NCBI GenBank assembly: GCA_041395105.1
Contig: JAWLBB010000001.1
Span: forward strand, 186,001-250,000
Length of the DNA stretch: 64,000 nt
From: Opitutaceae bacterium
Lineage (GTDB): Bacteria > Verrucomicrobiota > Verrucomicrobiia > Opitutales > Opitutaceae
Direction: 5' to 3'
Both the position numbers and the translations under genes were made by a program. How positions within the stretch are numbered: the stretch's first letter is position 1; every line of letters begins with the position of its first letter. Positions 33,302-41,438 of this stretch are shown piece by piece. The notes beneath the pieces were generated by a model, which ran no database searches, had not been told where the DNA came from, and was given only the letters and a program-made list of their open reading frames with translations.

Positions 33302-34240
33302 TCAACCGGACGAGGCCAGCGCGGCGATGATCGCCTTCTGGGTGTGAAGCCGGTTCTCGGCCTGGTCAAAAACGATGGAACGCTCGCTGTCGAGCACCTC
33401 CTGCGTGACCTCCTTGCCCGCGTAGGCCGGCAGGCAGTGCATGAAGAGCGCACCCGGCCGGGCCACCCGGAACAGATCGGACGTCACGGAATAGGGCCGC
33501 ATCCGCTCGATGCGCTCCTTCTCCTCCTTCTCCATTCCCATGCTGACCCAGACATCGGTGTAGAGGACATCGGCATCGCGAGCCGCCTCGACCGGGTCGG
33601 TCGTGAAATGAAACCGCCCGCCCACGCCCCTCTCCTCCAGCAGGCGACGGATTTCCGGTCCCGGTCCGAAGCCTTCCGGCCCGGCCAGGCTGATCTCCAT
33701 CCCGAAGAGGCCGGCTCCCAGTATCCAGGAATTGGCGACGTTGTTCGCGCAGTCGCCGAAGAAGGCCACCTTGCGGCCTCGCAGGGACGCGGCCAGATCG
33801 CCGTCACCCGCCCAGCATTCGGCCGCGCTGAATGCGTCGGTGAAGAACTGGCAGGGGTGCAGAAGATCGGTCAGGGCATTGATGACCGGCATGGATCCGA
33901 AGGAGGCCAGGTCCTCGACATCCTTTTGATCGAAGGTCCGGACGACCAGTCCGTGGAGATAACGGGAGAGCACCCTGGCGGTATCCGCAACACTCTCGCC
34001 CCGACCCAACTGGATATCATTGCGACTGAGAAAGATCGGATTGCCGCCGAGTTCATGGATGGCCACCTCGAAAGACACCCGGGTCCGCGTGCTCGACTTG
34101 GCAAAGACCATGCCCCAGGACTGGCCCTTGAGCGGAGCCGAGCCGTCGCGGCCGCGCGTCGATTTGAACCGCCTTGCGGCACGGAGCAGATCGGCGGCTT
34201 CGTCCGGGGTGAAATCGGTTTCCTTGAGGAGGTGCTTCAT
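33302..34240 (-). CDS. argF: ornithine carbamoyltransferase
   Basis: A 312-residue enzyme making citrulline from ornithine and carbamoyl phosphate. ATG 34240 gives MKHLLKETDFTPDE; the longer open frame is not coding-like. The carbamoyl-phosphate loop is SSTRTR at 49-54, with further contacts in HPCQ and the ornithine motif MHCLPAYAG near the C-terminus. The segment FFGDCANNVANSW occupies the usual VGDxxNNVAxS position. Cytosolic. Located between argD and argG. Confidence 0.96.
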   Translation of the reverse strand: MKHLLKETDFTPDEAADLLRAARRFKSTRGRDGSAPLKGQSWGMVFAKSSTRTRVSFEVAIHELGGNPIFLSRNDIQLGRGESVADTARVLSRYLHGLVVRTFDQKDVEDLASFGSMPVINALTDLLHPCQFFTDAFSAAECWAGDGDLAASLRGRKVAFFGDCANNVANSWILGAGLFGMEISLAGPEGFGPGPEIRRLLEERGVGGRFHFTTDPVEAARDADVLYTDVWVSMGMEKEEKERIERMRPYSVTSDLFRVARPGALFMHCLPAYAGKEVTQEVLDSERSIVFDQAENRLHTQKAIIAALASSG

Positions 34241-34293
34241 TGCGATGGGAATTCGGATGGAATGCGAAGGCCGGGGGCGCCGCCCCGGACCGG

Positions 34294-35529
34294 TCAGGCG
34301 TTGCCCTTCTCCAGAACGCCGGTCAGGATGGCGACCGCTTCGTCCAGCTCGCCGCGGGTGGCGATGAGCGGAGGGAGGAAGCGGATGACATTGCCTCCGG
34401 CCGTCGGCACGAGCAGGCCCGCTTCCCGCAGGGCGGCATGGACCGGAGCCGGATCCTCCTTGAGTTGGAGGCCGATCATGTAGCCAAGTCCACGGACAGC
34501 GACAAGGCGGTCGGGAAAACGGTCGCAGAGCGCCTGCAACTGTCCGAGAAGATGGAGGCCATTTTCCCGGATCTTCTGAAGGAAGTCGTCCGCATCCACA
34601 ATATCGAGGACGGCAAGGGCCGCCGCGCAGGCCAGGGGCGTGCCGCCGAAAGTGGTCCCGTGGGAACCGGGGGTGAAGAGATCGGCCGCCTTTTCGCCGG
34701 CCCAGATCGCCCCGATCGGAAAACCGCCGCCCAGCCCCTTGGCCATGCCGATCGCATCGGGCCGGACACCCGAATGCTCGAAGGCGAAAAACCGGCCCGA
34801 CCGGCCCACCCCGCACTGCACTTCGTCGAGGATGAGAAGAAGATCGTGCTGATCACAGAGGCGGCGGATGCCGTGGAGGAATTCCGGTTCACAGGGGTGA
34901 ATCCCGCTCTCACCCTGGATCGTCTCGAGGAAGATGGCGGCCGTGTTTGGTCCAATCAGGCGCTCGAAGCTCTCGAGATCATTCAGGCGGCCGAAGGAGA
35001 AACCCTCCAGCAGGGGTCGAAACCCCTTCTGGATCTTTTCCTGCGGCGTGGCACTCATCCCGCCGAACGTCCGGCCGTGAAAGGCATTCTCCGCGCAGAT
35101 CACCCCGGTGCAGACCCCTTCCTGCCCGGTTTTGCGCAGACCGTGGAGGCGGGCCAACTTGAGCAGGGCCTCATTCGCTTCAGCCCCGCTGTTGCAAAAG
35201 AGAACCCTTCCCGGACCGGCTTTCTGGACAAGCCTCCGGGCCAGTTCCCCCTGGGTGGGATTGCGGAAGAGATTGCTGACATGGACGAGTTCGCCCGCCT
35301 GCCGCCGGACCGCCTCGACCCAATGGGGATGGCCATGCCCGAGAGCGGTCACCGCGATGCCGGAGGTGAAATCCAGAAACTTTTTCCCGCGATCGTCCCA
35401 GACCCGGGTCCCCTCGCCCCGGACCAGGGTGAGCGTGGCACGCCCGTAGTTGCGGATCACATACTGATCGTAGAGCGAGGCAATGGCAGTTTCGTTCTGG
35501 GTGCTGCCGGCGAGGGTTTGCGGGTTCAT
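34294..35529 (-). CDS. argD: acetylornithine aminotransferase
   Basis: A 411-residue class-III PLP aminotransferase converting N-acetylglutamate semialdehyde and glutamate to N-acetylornithine. The PLP-binding Lys is in IGMAKGLGGG; the phosphate and ring contacts are in NSGAEANEALLKLAR, HGRTFGGMSAT, ETIQGESGIHP and LILDEVQCGVGRSG. Further C-terminal block: HGTTFGGTPLACAAALAVL. Length is normal. It is 33 bases downstream of argB and 53 upstream of argF in transcription order, consistent with one operon. Confidence 0.95.
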   Translation of the reverse strand: MNPQTLAGSTQNETAIASLYDQYVIRNYGRATLTLVRGEGTRVWDDRGKKFLDFTSGIAVTALGHGHPHWVEAVRRQAGELVHVSNLFRNPTQGELARRLVQKAGPGRVLFCNSGAEANEALLKLARLHGLRKTGQEGVCTGVICAENAFHGRTFGGMSATPQEKIQKGFRPLLEGFSFGRLNDLESFERLIGPNTAAIFLETIQGESGIHPCEPEFLHGIRRLCDQHDLLLILDEVQCGVGRSGRFFAFEHSGVRPDAIGMAKGLGGGFPIGAIWAGEKAADLFTPGSHGTTFGGTPLACAAALAVLDIVDADDFLQKIRENGLHLLGQLQALCDRFPDRLVAVRGLGYMIGLQLKEDPAPVHAALREAGLLVPTAGGNVIRFLPPLIATRGELDEAVAILTGVLEKGNA

Positions 35530-35562
35530 TTTTGCATGGGGTTCCGGACGCGGGTTCCGCGG

Positions 35563-36444
35563 CTATTCCTGGACGATTTCCGTTCCAATTCCTTTGTCGG
35601 TGTAAATCTCGAGCAGAAGGCTGTGCGGCATCCGACCGTCGATGAAGTGGACCCGGTGGACGCCTTCCTGGAGCGCCCGGACGGCGCTGTGGATCTTGGG
35701 CCGCATGCCACGGTCGATGATTCCCCGGGCCTTGAGTCCCTCAACCTCGGGTTCCTTGACCGTGGAGATCAGGGTGGAGGGGTCATTGTGATTTTCGAGC
35801 AGACCGGGCACGTCGCTGAGGTAGACCAGTCGCCGCGCCCTCAGGGCCACCGCGATGCGGGAAGCAGCCAGATCGGCATTGACGTTATAGGCCTTCCCGT
35901 CCCGCCCGAGGGCGACAGGCGAAATGACCGGCACGAAGCCGTCGGCAATCGCCTTCTTGATCAACTTGACCTTCACCTCGACCACGTCGCCGACATACCC
36001 GAGATCGACCGGACGACCGTCTTCGTCAACCGTCAGTTTCTCGGCGACCAGTAGGGTGTCGCCCGGCATGCCGAGGGCCTTCGCCTTGCGATCGGCGATC
36101 ATCCGGCAGACGTCCGGATTGACTTCGGTATCGAGGGTTTTCTTGACCACCGCCATGGTCGCCTCGTCCGTGACCCGCATGCCGTTCTGAAAAACGGGCG
36201 TAAGGCCGGATTCCGCCATGGCCCGGCTGATCGATTTGCCTCCGCCGTGCACGACCACCGCATGGATCCCGACCGCCGCCAGAAACGCAATATCCCCCGC
36301 CACCCGCGACCGGACCTCCGGATCGGGATCATCCATGAAACTGCCGCCATATTTGATGACAAAAATGGCATCCCGAAATGACTGGATATAGGGGAGGGCC
36401 TCGAGAAGGACCCGTGACTTGGCGATCTGCTCGGAATAAGGCAT
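35563..36444 (-). CDS. argB: acetylglutamate kinase
   Basis: A 293-residue amino-acid kinase phosphorylating N-acetylglutamate. ATG 36444 yields MPYSEQIAKSRVLLEALPYI, a recognisable N-terminus; earlier residues in the open frame are Pro/Thr-rich junk. Key blocks are VIKYGGSFMDD, HGGGKSIS, NGMRVTDEATM, YNVNADLAA and LSDVPGLL. The N-terminal helix of about 20 residues before the first strand (SEQIAKSRVLLEALPYIQSF) is the type found in the arginine-sensitive hexameric enzymes, so feedback inhibition by arginine is likely. Confidence 0.95.
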   Translation of the reverse strand: MPYSEQIAKSRVLLEALPYIQSFRDAIFVIKYGGSFMDDPDPEVRSRVAGDIAFLAAVGIHAVVVHGGGKSISRAMAESGLTPVFQNGMRVTDEATMAVVKKTLDTEVNPDVCRMIADRKAKALGMPGDTLLVAEKLTVDEDGRPVDLGYVGDVVEVKVKLIKKAIADGFVPVISPVALGRDGKAYNVNADLAASRIAVALRARRLVYLSDVPGLLENHNDPSTLISTVKEPEVEGLKARGIIDRGMRPKIHSAVRALQEGVHRVHFIDGRMPHSLLLEIYTDKGIGTEIVQE

Positions 36445-36506
36445 CGATTCAGGGCTCGGGGTGGAATTCAATGCGGTTGGGGTTGGGGTTGGGTGACTGG
36501 TCCGCT

Positions 36507-37727
36507 TCACTCGCTCTTGTTGAAATTGACATAGCCGTCGGTCAGATCGGAGGCGAGCAGCCGAAATCTGCCGCTGCCCAGGTTGAGCCGGACGGTGATC
36601 CGGAACCTCCGTTTCGCGACGATGGCCTTCCACTCGGGCTTGCGGGCAGGCTGGGGTTGTCCACCGACGACCGCGGGAACATCCTCATAATCGATGTCGA
36701 GTTTGTCTTCCTCCAGGGCGGCACCGGAATAGCCGGCGGCATCGGCGAGCCGGCCCCAGTTGGGGTCTCCGCCGAACCACGAGCTCTTGACCAGCAGGGA
36801 GTTCCCGATCGCCCGCGCGACCTTTTCGGCATCGTCCGCACTGGCCGCCCCCTCGACCATGACTTCGACCACCTTGGTGATCTTCTCGCCGTCCGATACG
36901 ATCATGTCCGCCAGCGCATCGCAGGCCCGGTGAATCGCCCCGGCCAACACGGCCTCACCCGCTTCGTCGATCACCTCGAAGCCGCTCCTTCCATTGGCCA
37001 GGACCAGAACGGTGTCATTGGTGCTCATGTCGCCATCCACCGTGATCGCGTTGAAAGTCACCTTGACCACCTGGCGCAGGATCCGGTCGAGAACCTCGGT
37101 CGGGGCCTTGGCATCGGTGGCCACGAAGGCCAGCATGGTCGCCATGTTCGGCTGAATCATGCCCGCTCCCTTGGCCATGCCGGCCACGGTGAAGGATTGG
37201 TCGCCGGCCTTGACCCTTACGGTCACCGTCTTCTCACGGGTATCGGAGGTCAGAATGGCGTCGGCCGCCCGCTGGCCCTGTTCCGGCGCGGTCGACCTGG
37301 CCAAACCCGCCGACCGGATGCCCGGAAGGATGCGGTCCATGGGCAGCAGTTCGCCGATTCGTCCGGTCGAACAGACAAAGAAGCTGCCGGCCGGGGCGCC
37401 GACCGTTTCTTCGGCACAACGGGCCATCTCCAGTCCATCCTCCACCCCCTGGGCCCCGGTGCAGGCATTGGCATTGCCACTGTTGGCGACGATCCCGTGG
37501 AACATGCCGCCTTTCTTCAGGAGATCCTGGCAGATCCGAACCGGTGGCGCTTTGACTGCATTGATGGTGAAGACACCCGCCGCCGTGCAGGGATCGGGCG
37601 AATGGATCAGCGCAAGGTCGAGCCGATCATTCTTCCTGGCGCGGATGTCGCAGGCCGCGGCGGCCAGTTCAAATCCCGCGACATCGGTCAACCCGGGGGT
37701 GTGGGTGGAGACTTCGTAATCGGCCAT
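36507..37727 (-). CDS. argJ: glutamate N-acetyltransferase / amino-acid acetyltransferase
   Basis: A 406-residue self-cleaving enzyme. The autoproteolysis site is ATMLAF with nucleophile T197, preceded by KGAGMIQPNM. It transfers acetyl from N-acetylornithine to glutamate, making the acetyl cycle, and bifunctional forms also use acetyl-CoA. No argA or argE is seen in the window, consistent with the cyclic pathway. Another block is SGNANACTGAQG. The start at 37727 is 4 bases after the argC stop, so the two genes are translationally close. Confidence 0.96.
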   Translation of the reverse strand: MADYEVSTHTPGLTDVAGFELAAAACDIRARKNDRLDLALIHSPDPCTAAGVFTINAVKAPPVRICQDLLKKGGMFHGIVANSGNANACTGAQGVEDGLEMARCAEETVGAPAGSFFVCSTGRIGELLPMDRILPGIRSAGLARSTAPEQGQRAADAILTSDTREKTVTVRVKAGDQSFTVAGMAKGAGMIQPNMATMLAFVATDAKAPTEVLDRILRQVVKVTFNAITVDGDMSTNDTVLVLANGRSGFEVIDEAGEAVLAGAIHRACDALADMIVSDGEKITKVVEVMVEGAASADDAEKVARAIGNSLLVKSSWFGGDPNWGRLADAAGYSGAALEEDKLDIDYEDVPAVVGGQPQPARKPEWKAIVAKRRFRITVRLNLGSGRFRLLASDLTDGYVNFNKSE

Positions 37728-37731
37728 GATT

Positions 37732-38763
37732 CTAGAGAAGCAATCCTTCTGTTTCCGGAAGATCAAACCAGAGGTTCATGATCTGCACCGCCTGCCCGCT
37801 GGCACCCTTCATCAGGTTGTCGATGGCAGAGGTGATGATGAAATTCCCGGTCCGGGGATCGTGGGTGGCGGCCATGTCGATCCGGTTGGTGCCCACCACA
37901 TCCTTGGTGTCGGGCGTCGATCCCCGTTCCAGCCGCTGGACGAAAGGCCGGCCGCGATAGGTCCGTTCCCAGCAGGCTTCGAGGCTTTCGAGGGTCTGAC
38001 CCGCCGCAGCCGGAACCACGATCGTGGTGGCGATGCCGCGCCGCATCGGAGCCAGGTGAGGGGTGAACTGGATGACGACCGGTCCTTTCCGGGCCAGGCC
38101 CATCTGTTCCTCGATCTCGGCCAGATGCCGATGCCTGACCAGACCGTAGGCCTTGGCACTTTCGGTCCGTTCGCAGTAGAGGTAATCCTCGGCCACTTTG
38201 CGACCCGCTCCGCTGACCCCGCTGAAGGAATTGACCACCACTGAAGCGGTGTCCACCAGTCCGTCTTGTATGAGGGGGAGAAGCGGGACCAACACACTCG
38301 TCGGGTAACAACCCGGGGCCGCCACTAGGGGCCGCTCCCTCCAACTCCCGTCCGCCCATTCGGGAATCACGTAGCTTGCCCGGGGCAACAGTTCCGGGTC
38401 CGGATGGGCTGCGCCGTAATACTCGCTGTAGACTGCCGTATCCGAAATACGGAAATCGGCGCTCAAATCAATCACCCGCCTGCCCGCGTCGACCAGGGGC
38501 CGGGCGAAGCTCGCGGCGGCGCCGTGGGGGAGCGCCAGAAAGAAGAGGTCGATGTCGTCCCGGGCGGCCAGTGCTTCGGCCTCCGAGGGATCAAAGACCG
38601 CGTCGGGTGCCAGACCCCGCATGGCCGGCATCACCGATTCCAAGGACTTGCCGGCATGCTGCCGGGAGGTGATCGCTTTCAGGTTGACCGCCGGGTGCCT
38701 GAGCAGGAGCCGGACCAGGACTTCACCGGAATAGCCGGAAGCGCCGATGATACCAACGTTCAT
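37732..38763 (-). CDS. argC: N-acetyl-gamma-glutamyl-phosphate reductase
   Basis: A 343-residue NADPH-dependent reductase, the third step of arginine synthesis. The Rossmann motif is GIIGASGYSGEV at the N-terminus, and the catalytic Cys is C152 in AAPGCYPTS. Additional conserved block: SFSGVSGAGRK and HRHLAEIEEQM. First gene of the arginine cluster, starting 120 bases after the rpsI stop and its terminator. The order is argC-J-B-D-F-G, giving the whole route from glutamate to argininosuccinate except the final lyase (argH), which is not in the window. Confidence 0.96.
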   Translation of the reverse strand: MNVGIIGASGYSGEVLVRLLLRHPAVNLKAITSRQHAGKSLESVMPAMRGLAPDAVFDPSEAEALAARDDIDLFFLALPHGAAASFARPLVDAGRRVIDLSADFRISDTAVYSEYYGAAHPDPELLPRASYVIPEWADGSWRERPLVAAPGCYPTSVLVPLLPLIQDGLVDTASVVVNSFSGVSGAGRKVAEDYLYCERTESAKAYGLVRHRHLAEIEEQMGLARKGPVVIQFTPHLAPMRRGIATTIVVPAAAGQTLESLEACWERTYRGRPFVQRLERGSTPDTKDVVGTNRIDMAATHDPRTGNFIITSAIDNLMKGASGQAVQIMNLWFDLPETEGLLL

Positions 38764-38814
38764 GACGTAAAGAGCGGGAGATGAATCAAATGAATGGGGG
38801 AAAACTCAGGATTG

Positions 38815-38854
38815 GAAAAGACAACGCCCTCTGCGGCCGAGGCCGGAGAGGGCG
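38815..38854 (-). terminator. terminator after rpsI
   Basis: CGCCCTCT pairs with AGAGGGCG (8 bp) around a G+C-rich 14-base loop, followed on the minus strand by TTGTCTTTT. It lies between rpsI and argC. Confidence 0.8.
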
Positions 38855-38883
38855 GAAAAACGGTCCAGTGGCGAAGCGCCCGA

Positions 38884-39282
38884 TCAGCGCTTGGAGAACT
38901 GGAAGCGCTTGCGGGCCCCCGGCTGGCCTGCCTTCTTGCGCTCCTTGGCTCGAGGATCTCGGGTCAGAAGACCCGCCTTCTTCAGATCACCACGCAATTC
39001 GATATTGTACTTGAGCAGGGCCCGGGCGATCCCGTGCGAGATTGCTCCGGCCTGACCATTGACCCCGCCGCCGGTGACCGTGGCACGAACGTCGAACTGC
39101 TCACGCAGATCCGTCAGGACCAACGGCCGCACGGCATTGCGCCGAAAGGCTTCATGTCCAAAATAGGTGTCGAACTCCTTGCCATTGATCTCGATCTTGC
39201 CCGTCCCGGTCGTGATCCGGATGCGGGCAGTGGCGGTCTTCCGACGGCCCGTGCCGATATAGGTGATTGTCTCAGTCGCCAT
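38884..39282 (-). CDS. rpsI: 30S ribosomal protein S9
   Basis: A 132-residue protein of the small ribosomal subunit. Clear signatures: YIGTGRRKTATARIRI at the N-terminus, GGGVNGQAGAISHGIARAL in the middle and the conserved end RKRFQFSKR, whose terminal Arg reaches the P-site tRNA. It follows rplM by 9 bases, the usual pair, and is closed by a terminator before argC. Confidence 0.98.
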   Translation of the reverse strand: MATETITYIGTGRRKTATARIRITTGTGKIEINGKEFDTYFGHEAFRRNAVRPLVLTDLREQFDVRATVTGGGVNGQAGAISHGIARALLKYNIELRGDLKKAGLLTRDPRAKERKKAGQPGARKRFQFSKR

Positions 39283-39291
39283 GGGTGCTTG

Positions 39292-39720
39292 CTAGAGGGA
39301 AATGGTTTGGGGATTCTGGGCAGCGTGGGGATGCTCCGGCCCGGCATACACTTTGAGCTTGGAGAGCATCTGGTTGGCCAGCCGATTCCTCGGCAGCATG
39401 CCCTTGACCGCGTGCTCGACGACGAATTGCGGCTGCCGGGCCTTCATGTCAGCCACCGACCGGTGCTTCTCTCCCCCGACGAAACCCGAAAAGAACATGT
39501 AGTCCTTCTGCTCCTCCTTCTTGCCCGTCAAAACGATCTTGTCGGCGTTGATCACGACGACGAAGTCGCCGGTATCGACATGAGGGGTGTAGGAAGGCTT
39601 GTTCCGCCCGCGGAGAATATTGGCCACCTTGACCGCCATGCGGCCGAGGACCTGGTTCGACGCGTCAACCACATACCACTGCGGTTTCACGTCTTCTTTC
39701 TTGGCAAGAAAAGTCTTCAT
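39292..39720 (-). CDS. rplM: 50S ribosomal protein L13
   Basis: A 142-residue large-subunit protein. Hallmarks: KWYVVDASNQVLGRMA-type opening (here PQWYVVDASNQVLGRMAVK), ILRGRNKPSYTPHVDTGDF and AVKGMLPRNRLANQML. First gene of the L13-S9 operon; its leader contains possible regulatory hairpins. Confidence 0.98.
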   Translation of the reverse strand: MKTFLAKKEDVKPQWYVVDASNQVLGRMAVKVANILRGRNKPSYTPHVDTGDFVVVINADKIVLTGKKEEQKDYMFFSGFVGGEKHRSVADMKARQPQFVVEHAVKGMLPRNRLANQMLSKLKVYAGPEHPHAAQNPQTISL

Positions 39721-39816
39721 CGGAGAAAAAGAGGAGCAGGAAGACTCTTTCCAACCCGCGTGTCAACACCGGAAAGAAGGAGAGTCCACCGAAAATGCAA
39801 ATGCTTCCGGGTTGGG
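39721..39816 (-). promoter_or_regulatory. rplM leader with competing inverted repeats
   Basis: CCAACCCG (39751-39758) and CGGGTTGG (39808-39815) are perfectly complementary. CTTTCC (39747-39752) pairs instead with GGAAAG (39771-39776), and GACTCT (39743-39748) with AGAGTC (39781-39786). The first and second pairings share bases, so they exclude each other. This is compatible with an autoregulated ribosomal-protein leader, but is only a paper prediction. Confidence 0.4.
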
Positions 39817-39963
39817 GAAGAAATGGATGGAGAGGACACACCCGCTTCGCTCAAGAACGGAAGAATCGAAAGGGTCAGACGAGAGATGAGTGATGCGTCT
39901 CGAATCCACCGAACGACGTTCGACTGTCATCGCCCTGAAACCGAAAACAAAGCCTGAGGAGAG

Positions 39964-40021
39964 GTAGGAGGGGGTTTACCCCTCGATCAACCGCTGGATC
40001 GAGGGATAAACCCTCTCCTAC
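39964..40021. repeat. family A REPIN (copy A5, stem-changed)
   Basis: Arms GTAGGAGGGGGTTTACCCCT and its inverse. The mini-hairpin stem is GAGGGG/CCCCTC or GAGGG/CCCTC instead of GAGGC/GCCTC, so the C-G pair became G-C on both sides. Confidence 0.88.
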
Positions 40022-40100
40022 CGAGCAACCGACGCATCGAGCCTTACTCCGTGCGACAATTGCCAAAATGACACGCGGCAGCCTATCCGCCTCCCAGACG

Positions 40101-40132
40101 AAAAGCGCCCGCCTCTTTCCGGAGGCGGGCGC
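40101..40132 (-). terminator. terminator of the porin-like gene
   Basis: An 11-bp stem (GCGCCCGCCTC with GAGGCGGGCGC) and a 6-base loop are followed on the minus strand by TTTT. Confidence 0.88.
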
Positions 40133-40165
40133 CGTCAAAACGGGTTGGGGGAACCTCTGCCGAAC

Positions 40166-40849
40166 TCAGCCCCCGAAGCTCACGCCCAGGGTGAAGTAGA
40201 AGTGGTTGTCCTCCAGATCATCGATCGTGTGGGTTGCCCAGTGGACACCGGCGCTGATCGCGGTGCTGTCATTGAGCTGGTAGGGAACGACCGCATCGAC
40301 TCCATAATAGGAATAGCTGTCGCCCTCATTCGGACTCACATACCCGTAGGTGGCCGTGAGATCAAGGGAGGTTCCGGCATCTTCAAACGGGATGCTGTAC
40401 CCGATGGAGGCCTGGAGGGTCCAGGTCTCGAGGTCGAAGTCATAGTATCCGTAGATCCCGGGTGTCCAACCTTCGAGGTCCCAGTTCAGGCCGACATAGG
40501 CCTCGAGGGTATCGTCGACTTCGTCCAGCGGGTAGTAGTAATAGGTCGCACCCACGTCGAGACCGAGGTTGTCGCTGATGGTGAAGCTGTAACCGACGTA
40601 CACGTCCCATTCGTCGATGTAGCCCTCGGAACTGCGATTCTCCATCGGAAGCGCCCCCCAGATGCCGACGTAGAGATCGTCAAATCCCAGTTCGACGGAC
40701 GGGTGGAAGGTATTGTCCGCCAGCTTGATACCACGGAAGACATACTCCGATCCGACCGTCATGTCACCGGATATGGAGAATGCCGCGAAGGAAGTACTAC
40801 CCATCCCGACTACCGACGCCAGGAGGCACGAGGCTAATAGTTTTTTCAT
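40166..40849 (-). CDS. TorF-like outer-membrane beta-barrel protein
   Basis: A 227-residue exported protein. The signal peptide is MKKLLASCLLASVVGMGSTS with cleavage near SFAAF. The mature part opens GDMTVGSEYVFRGIKLADNT, the characteristic start of TorF-family putative porins, and continues as alternating strands rich in Tyr, Asp and Gly (VGATYYYYPLDEV, YGYYDFDLETW). It ends FYFTLGVSFGG. Expected to be an outer-membrane barrel of unknown substrate. Its upstream leader is AT-rich (AAACAAACAAG) compared with its surroundings. Single-gene unit with its own terminator. Confidence 0.78.
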   Translation of the reverse strand: MKKLLASCLLASVVGMGSTSFAAFSISGDMTVGSEYVFRGIKLADNTFHPSVELGFDDLYVGIWGALPMENRSSEGYIDEWDVYVGYSFTISDNLGLDVGATYYYYPLDEVDDTLEAYVGLNWDLEGWTPGIYGYYDFDLETWTLQASIGYSIPFEDAGTSLDLTATYGYVSPNEGDSYSYYGVDAVVPYQLNDSTAISAGVHWATHTIDDLEDNHFYFTLGVSFGG

Positions 40850-41033
40850 AACTGTTGTTTTCTTATCTTGTTTGTTTGCTAAGTCATTCGGAGCTTGCCC
40901 GAATTACCGCGAAATAAAGTTCCCAGCCAGCCGTCAGCAAGTCCAATCATGGGCATTGGAAGCGCTCTCCATCCGGTCCGGTGACTTGAAATCGGCGATG
41001 ACCATCGGCGCACCATAAAGCCGTTTTCATGCC

Positions 41034-41438
41034 ATGACCGTAAAAAAAACCACCTTTTCCTGGAGCTGCTCGATCGGGGCAATTCTCGGATTTCTCGGCG
41101 TTCTTGCCGGAGCCTTCGGCGCCCACGCCCTCAAGCCCGGTCTGATCGAGAGAGGGATGCTCGAAGTCTGGCAAACGGCCGTGCTCTTCCATCTCCTCCA
41201 CGCCATCGCCCTCTGCGCCCTCGGCTGGACCGTCAGCCCTTCCCGGCGGACCTCAAGGGCCGGCCTGATCGCGACCTCCTGGACACTCGGGATCCTTCTC
41301 TTCTCCGGTTCTCTCTACCTTCTTGCCCTCGGAGGCCCGCGTTTACTGGGACCGGTCACACCGATCGGCGGCCTCTTCCTGCTCTCCGGCTGGGCCCTCG
41401 CCGTGTTCCTGCGTCCCGCGACCCGAACGGCATCGTGA
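41034..41438 (+). CDS. DUF423-family small membrane protein
   Basis: A 134-residue integral membrane protein with four predicted helices. The family-typical opening ILGFLGVLAGAFGAHALKP and the motif VWQTAVLFHLLHAIAL identify DUF423 (YgdD). Role unknown. Its stop overlaps the GTG start of the next gene by four bases (GTGA), so the two are translationally coupled. Confidence 0.9.
   Translation: MTVKKTTFSWSCSIGAILGFLGVLAGAFGAHALKPGLIERGMLEVWQTAVLFHLLHAIALCALGWTVSPSRRTSRAGLIATSWTLGILLFSGSLYLLALGGPRLLGPVTPIGGLFLLSGWALAVFLRPATRTAS

Larger units (their letters stand above)
39721..40165. other. 445-bp intergenic region upstream of rplM
   Basis: Contains the rplM leader, a family A REPIN at 39964-40021 and the terminator of the porin-like gene at 40101-40132. 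The stretch 39820-39960 has no convincing gene or motif. Confidence 0.7.
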
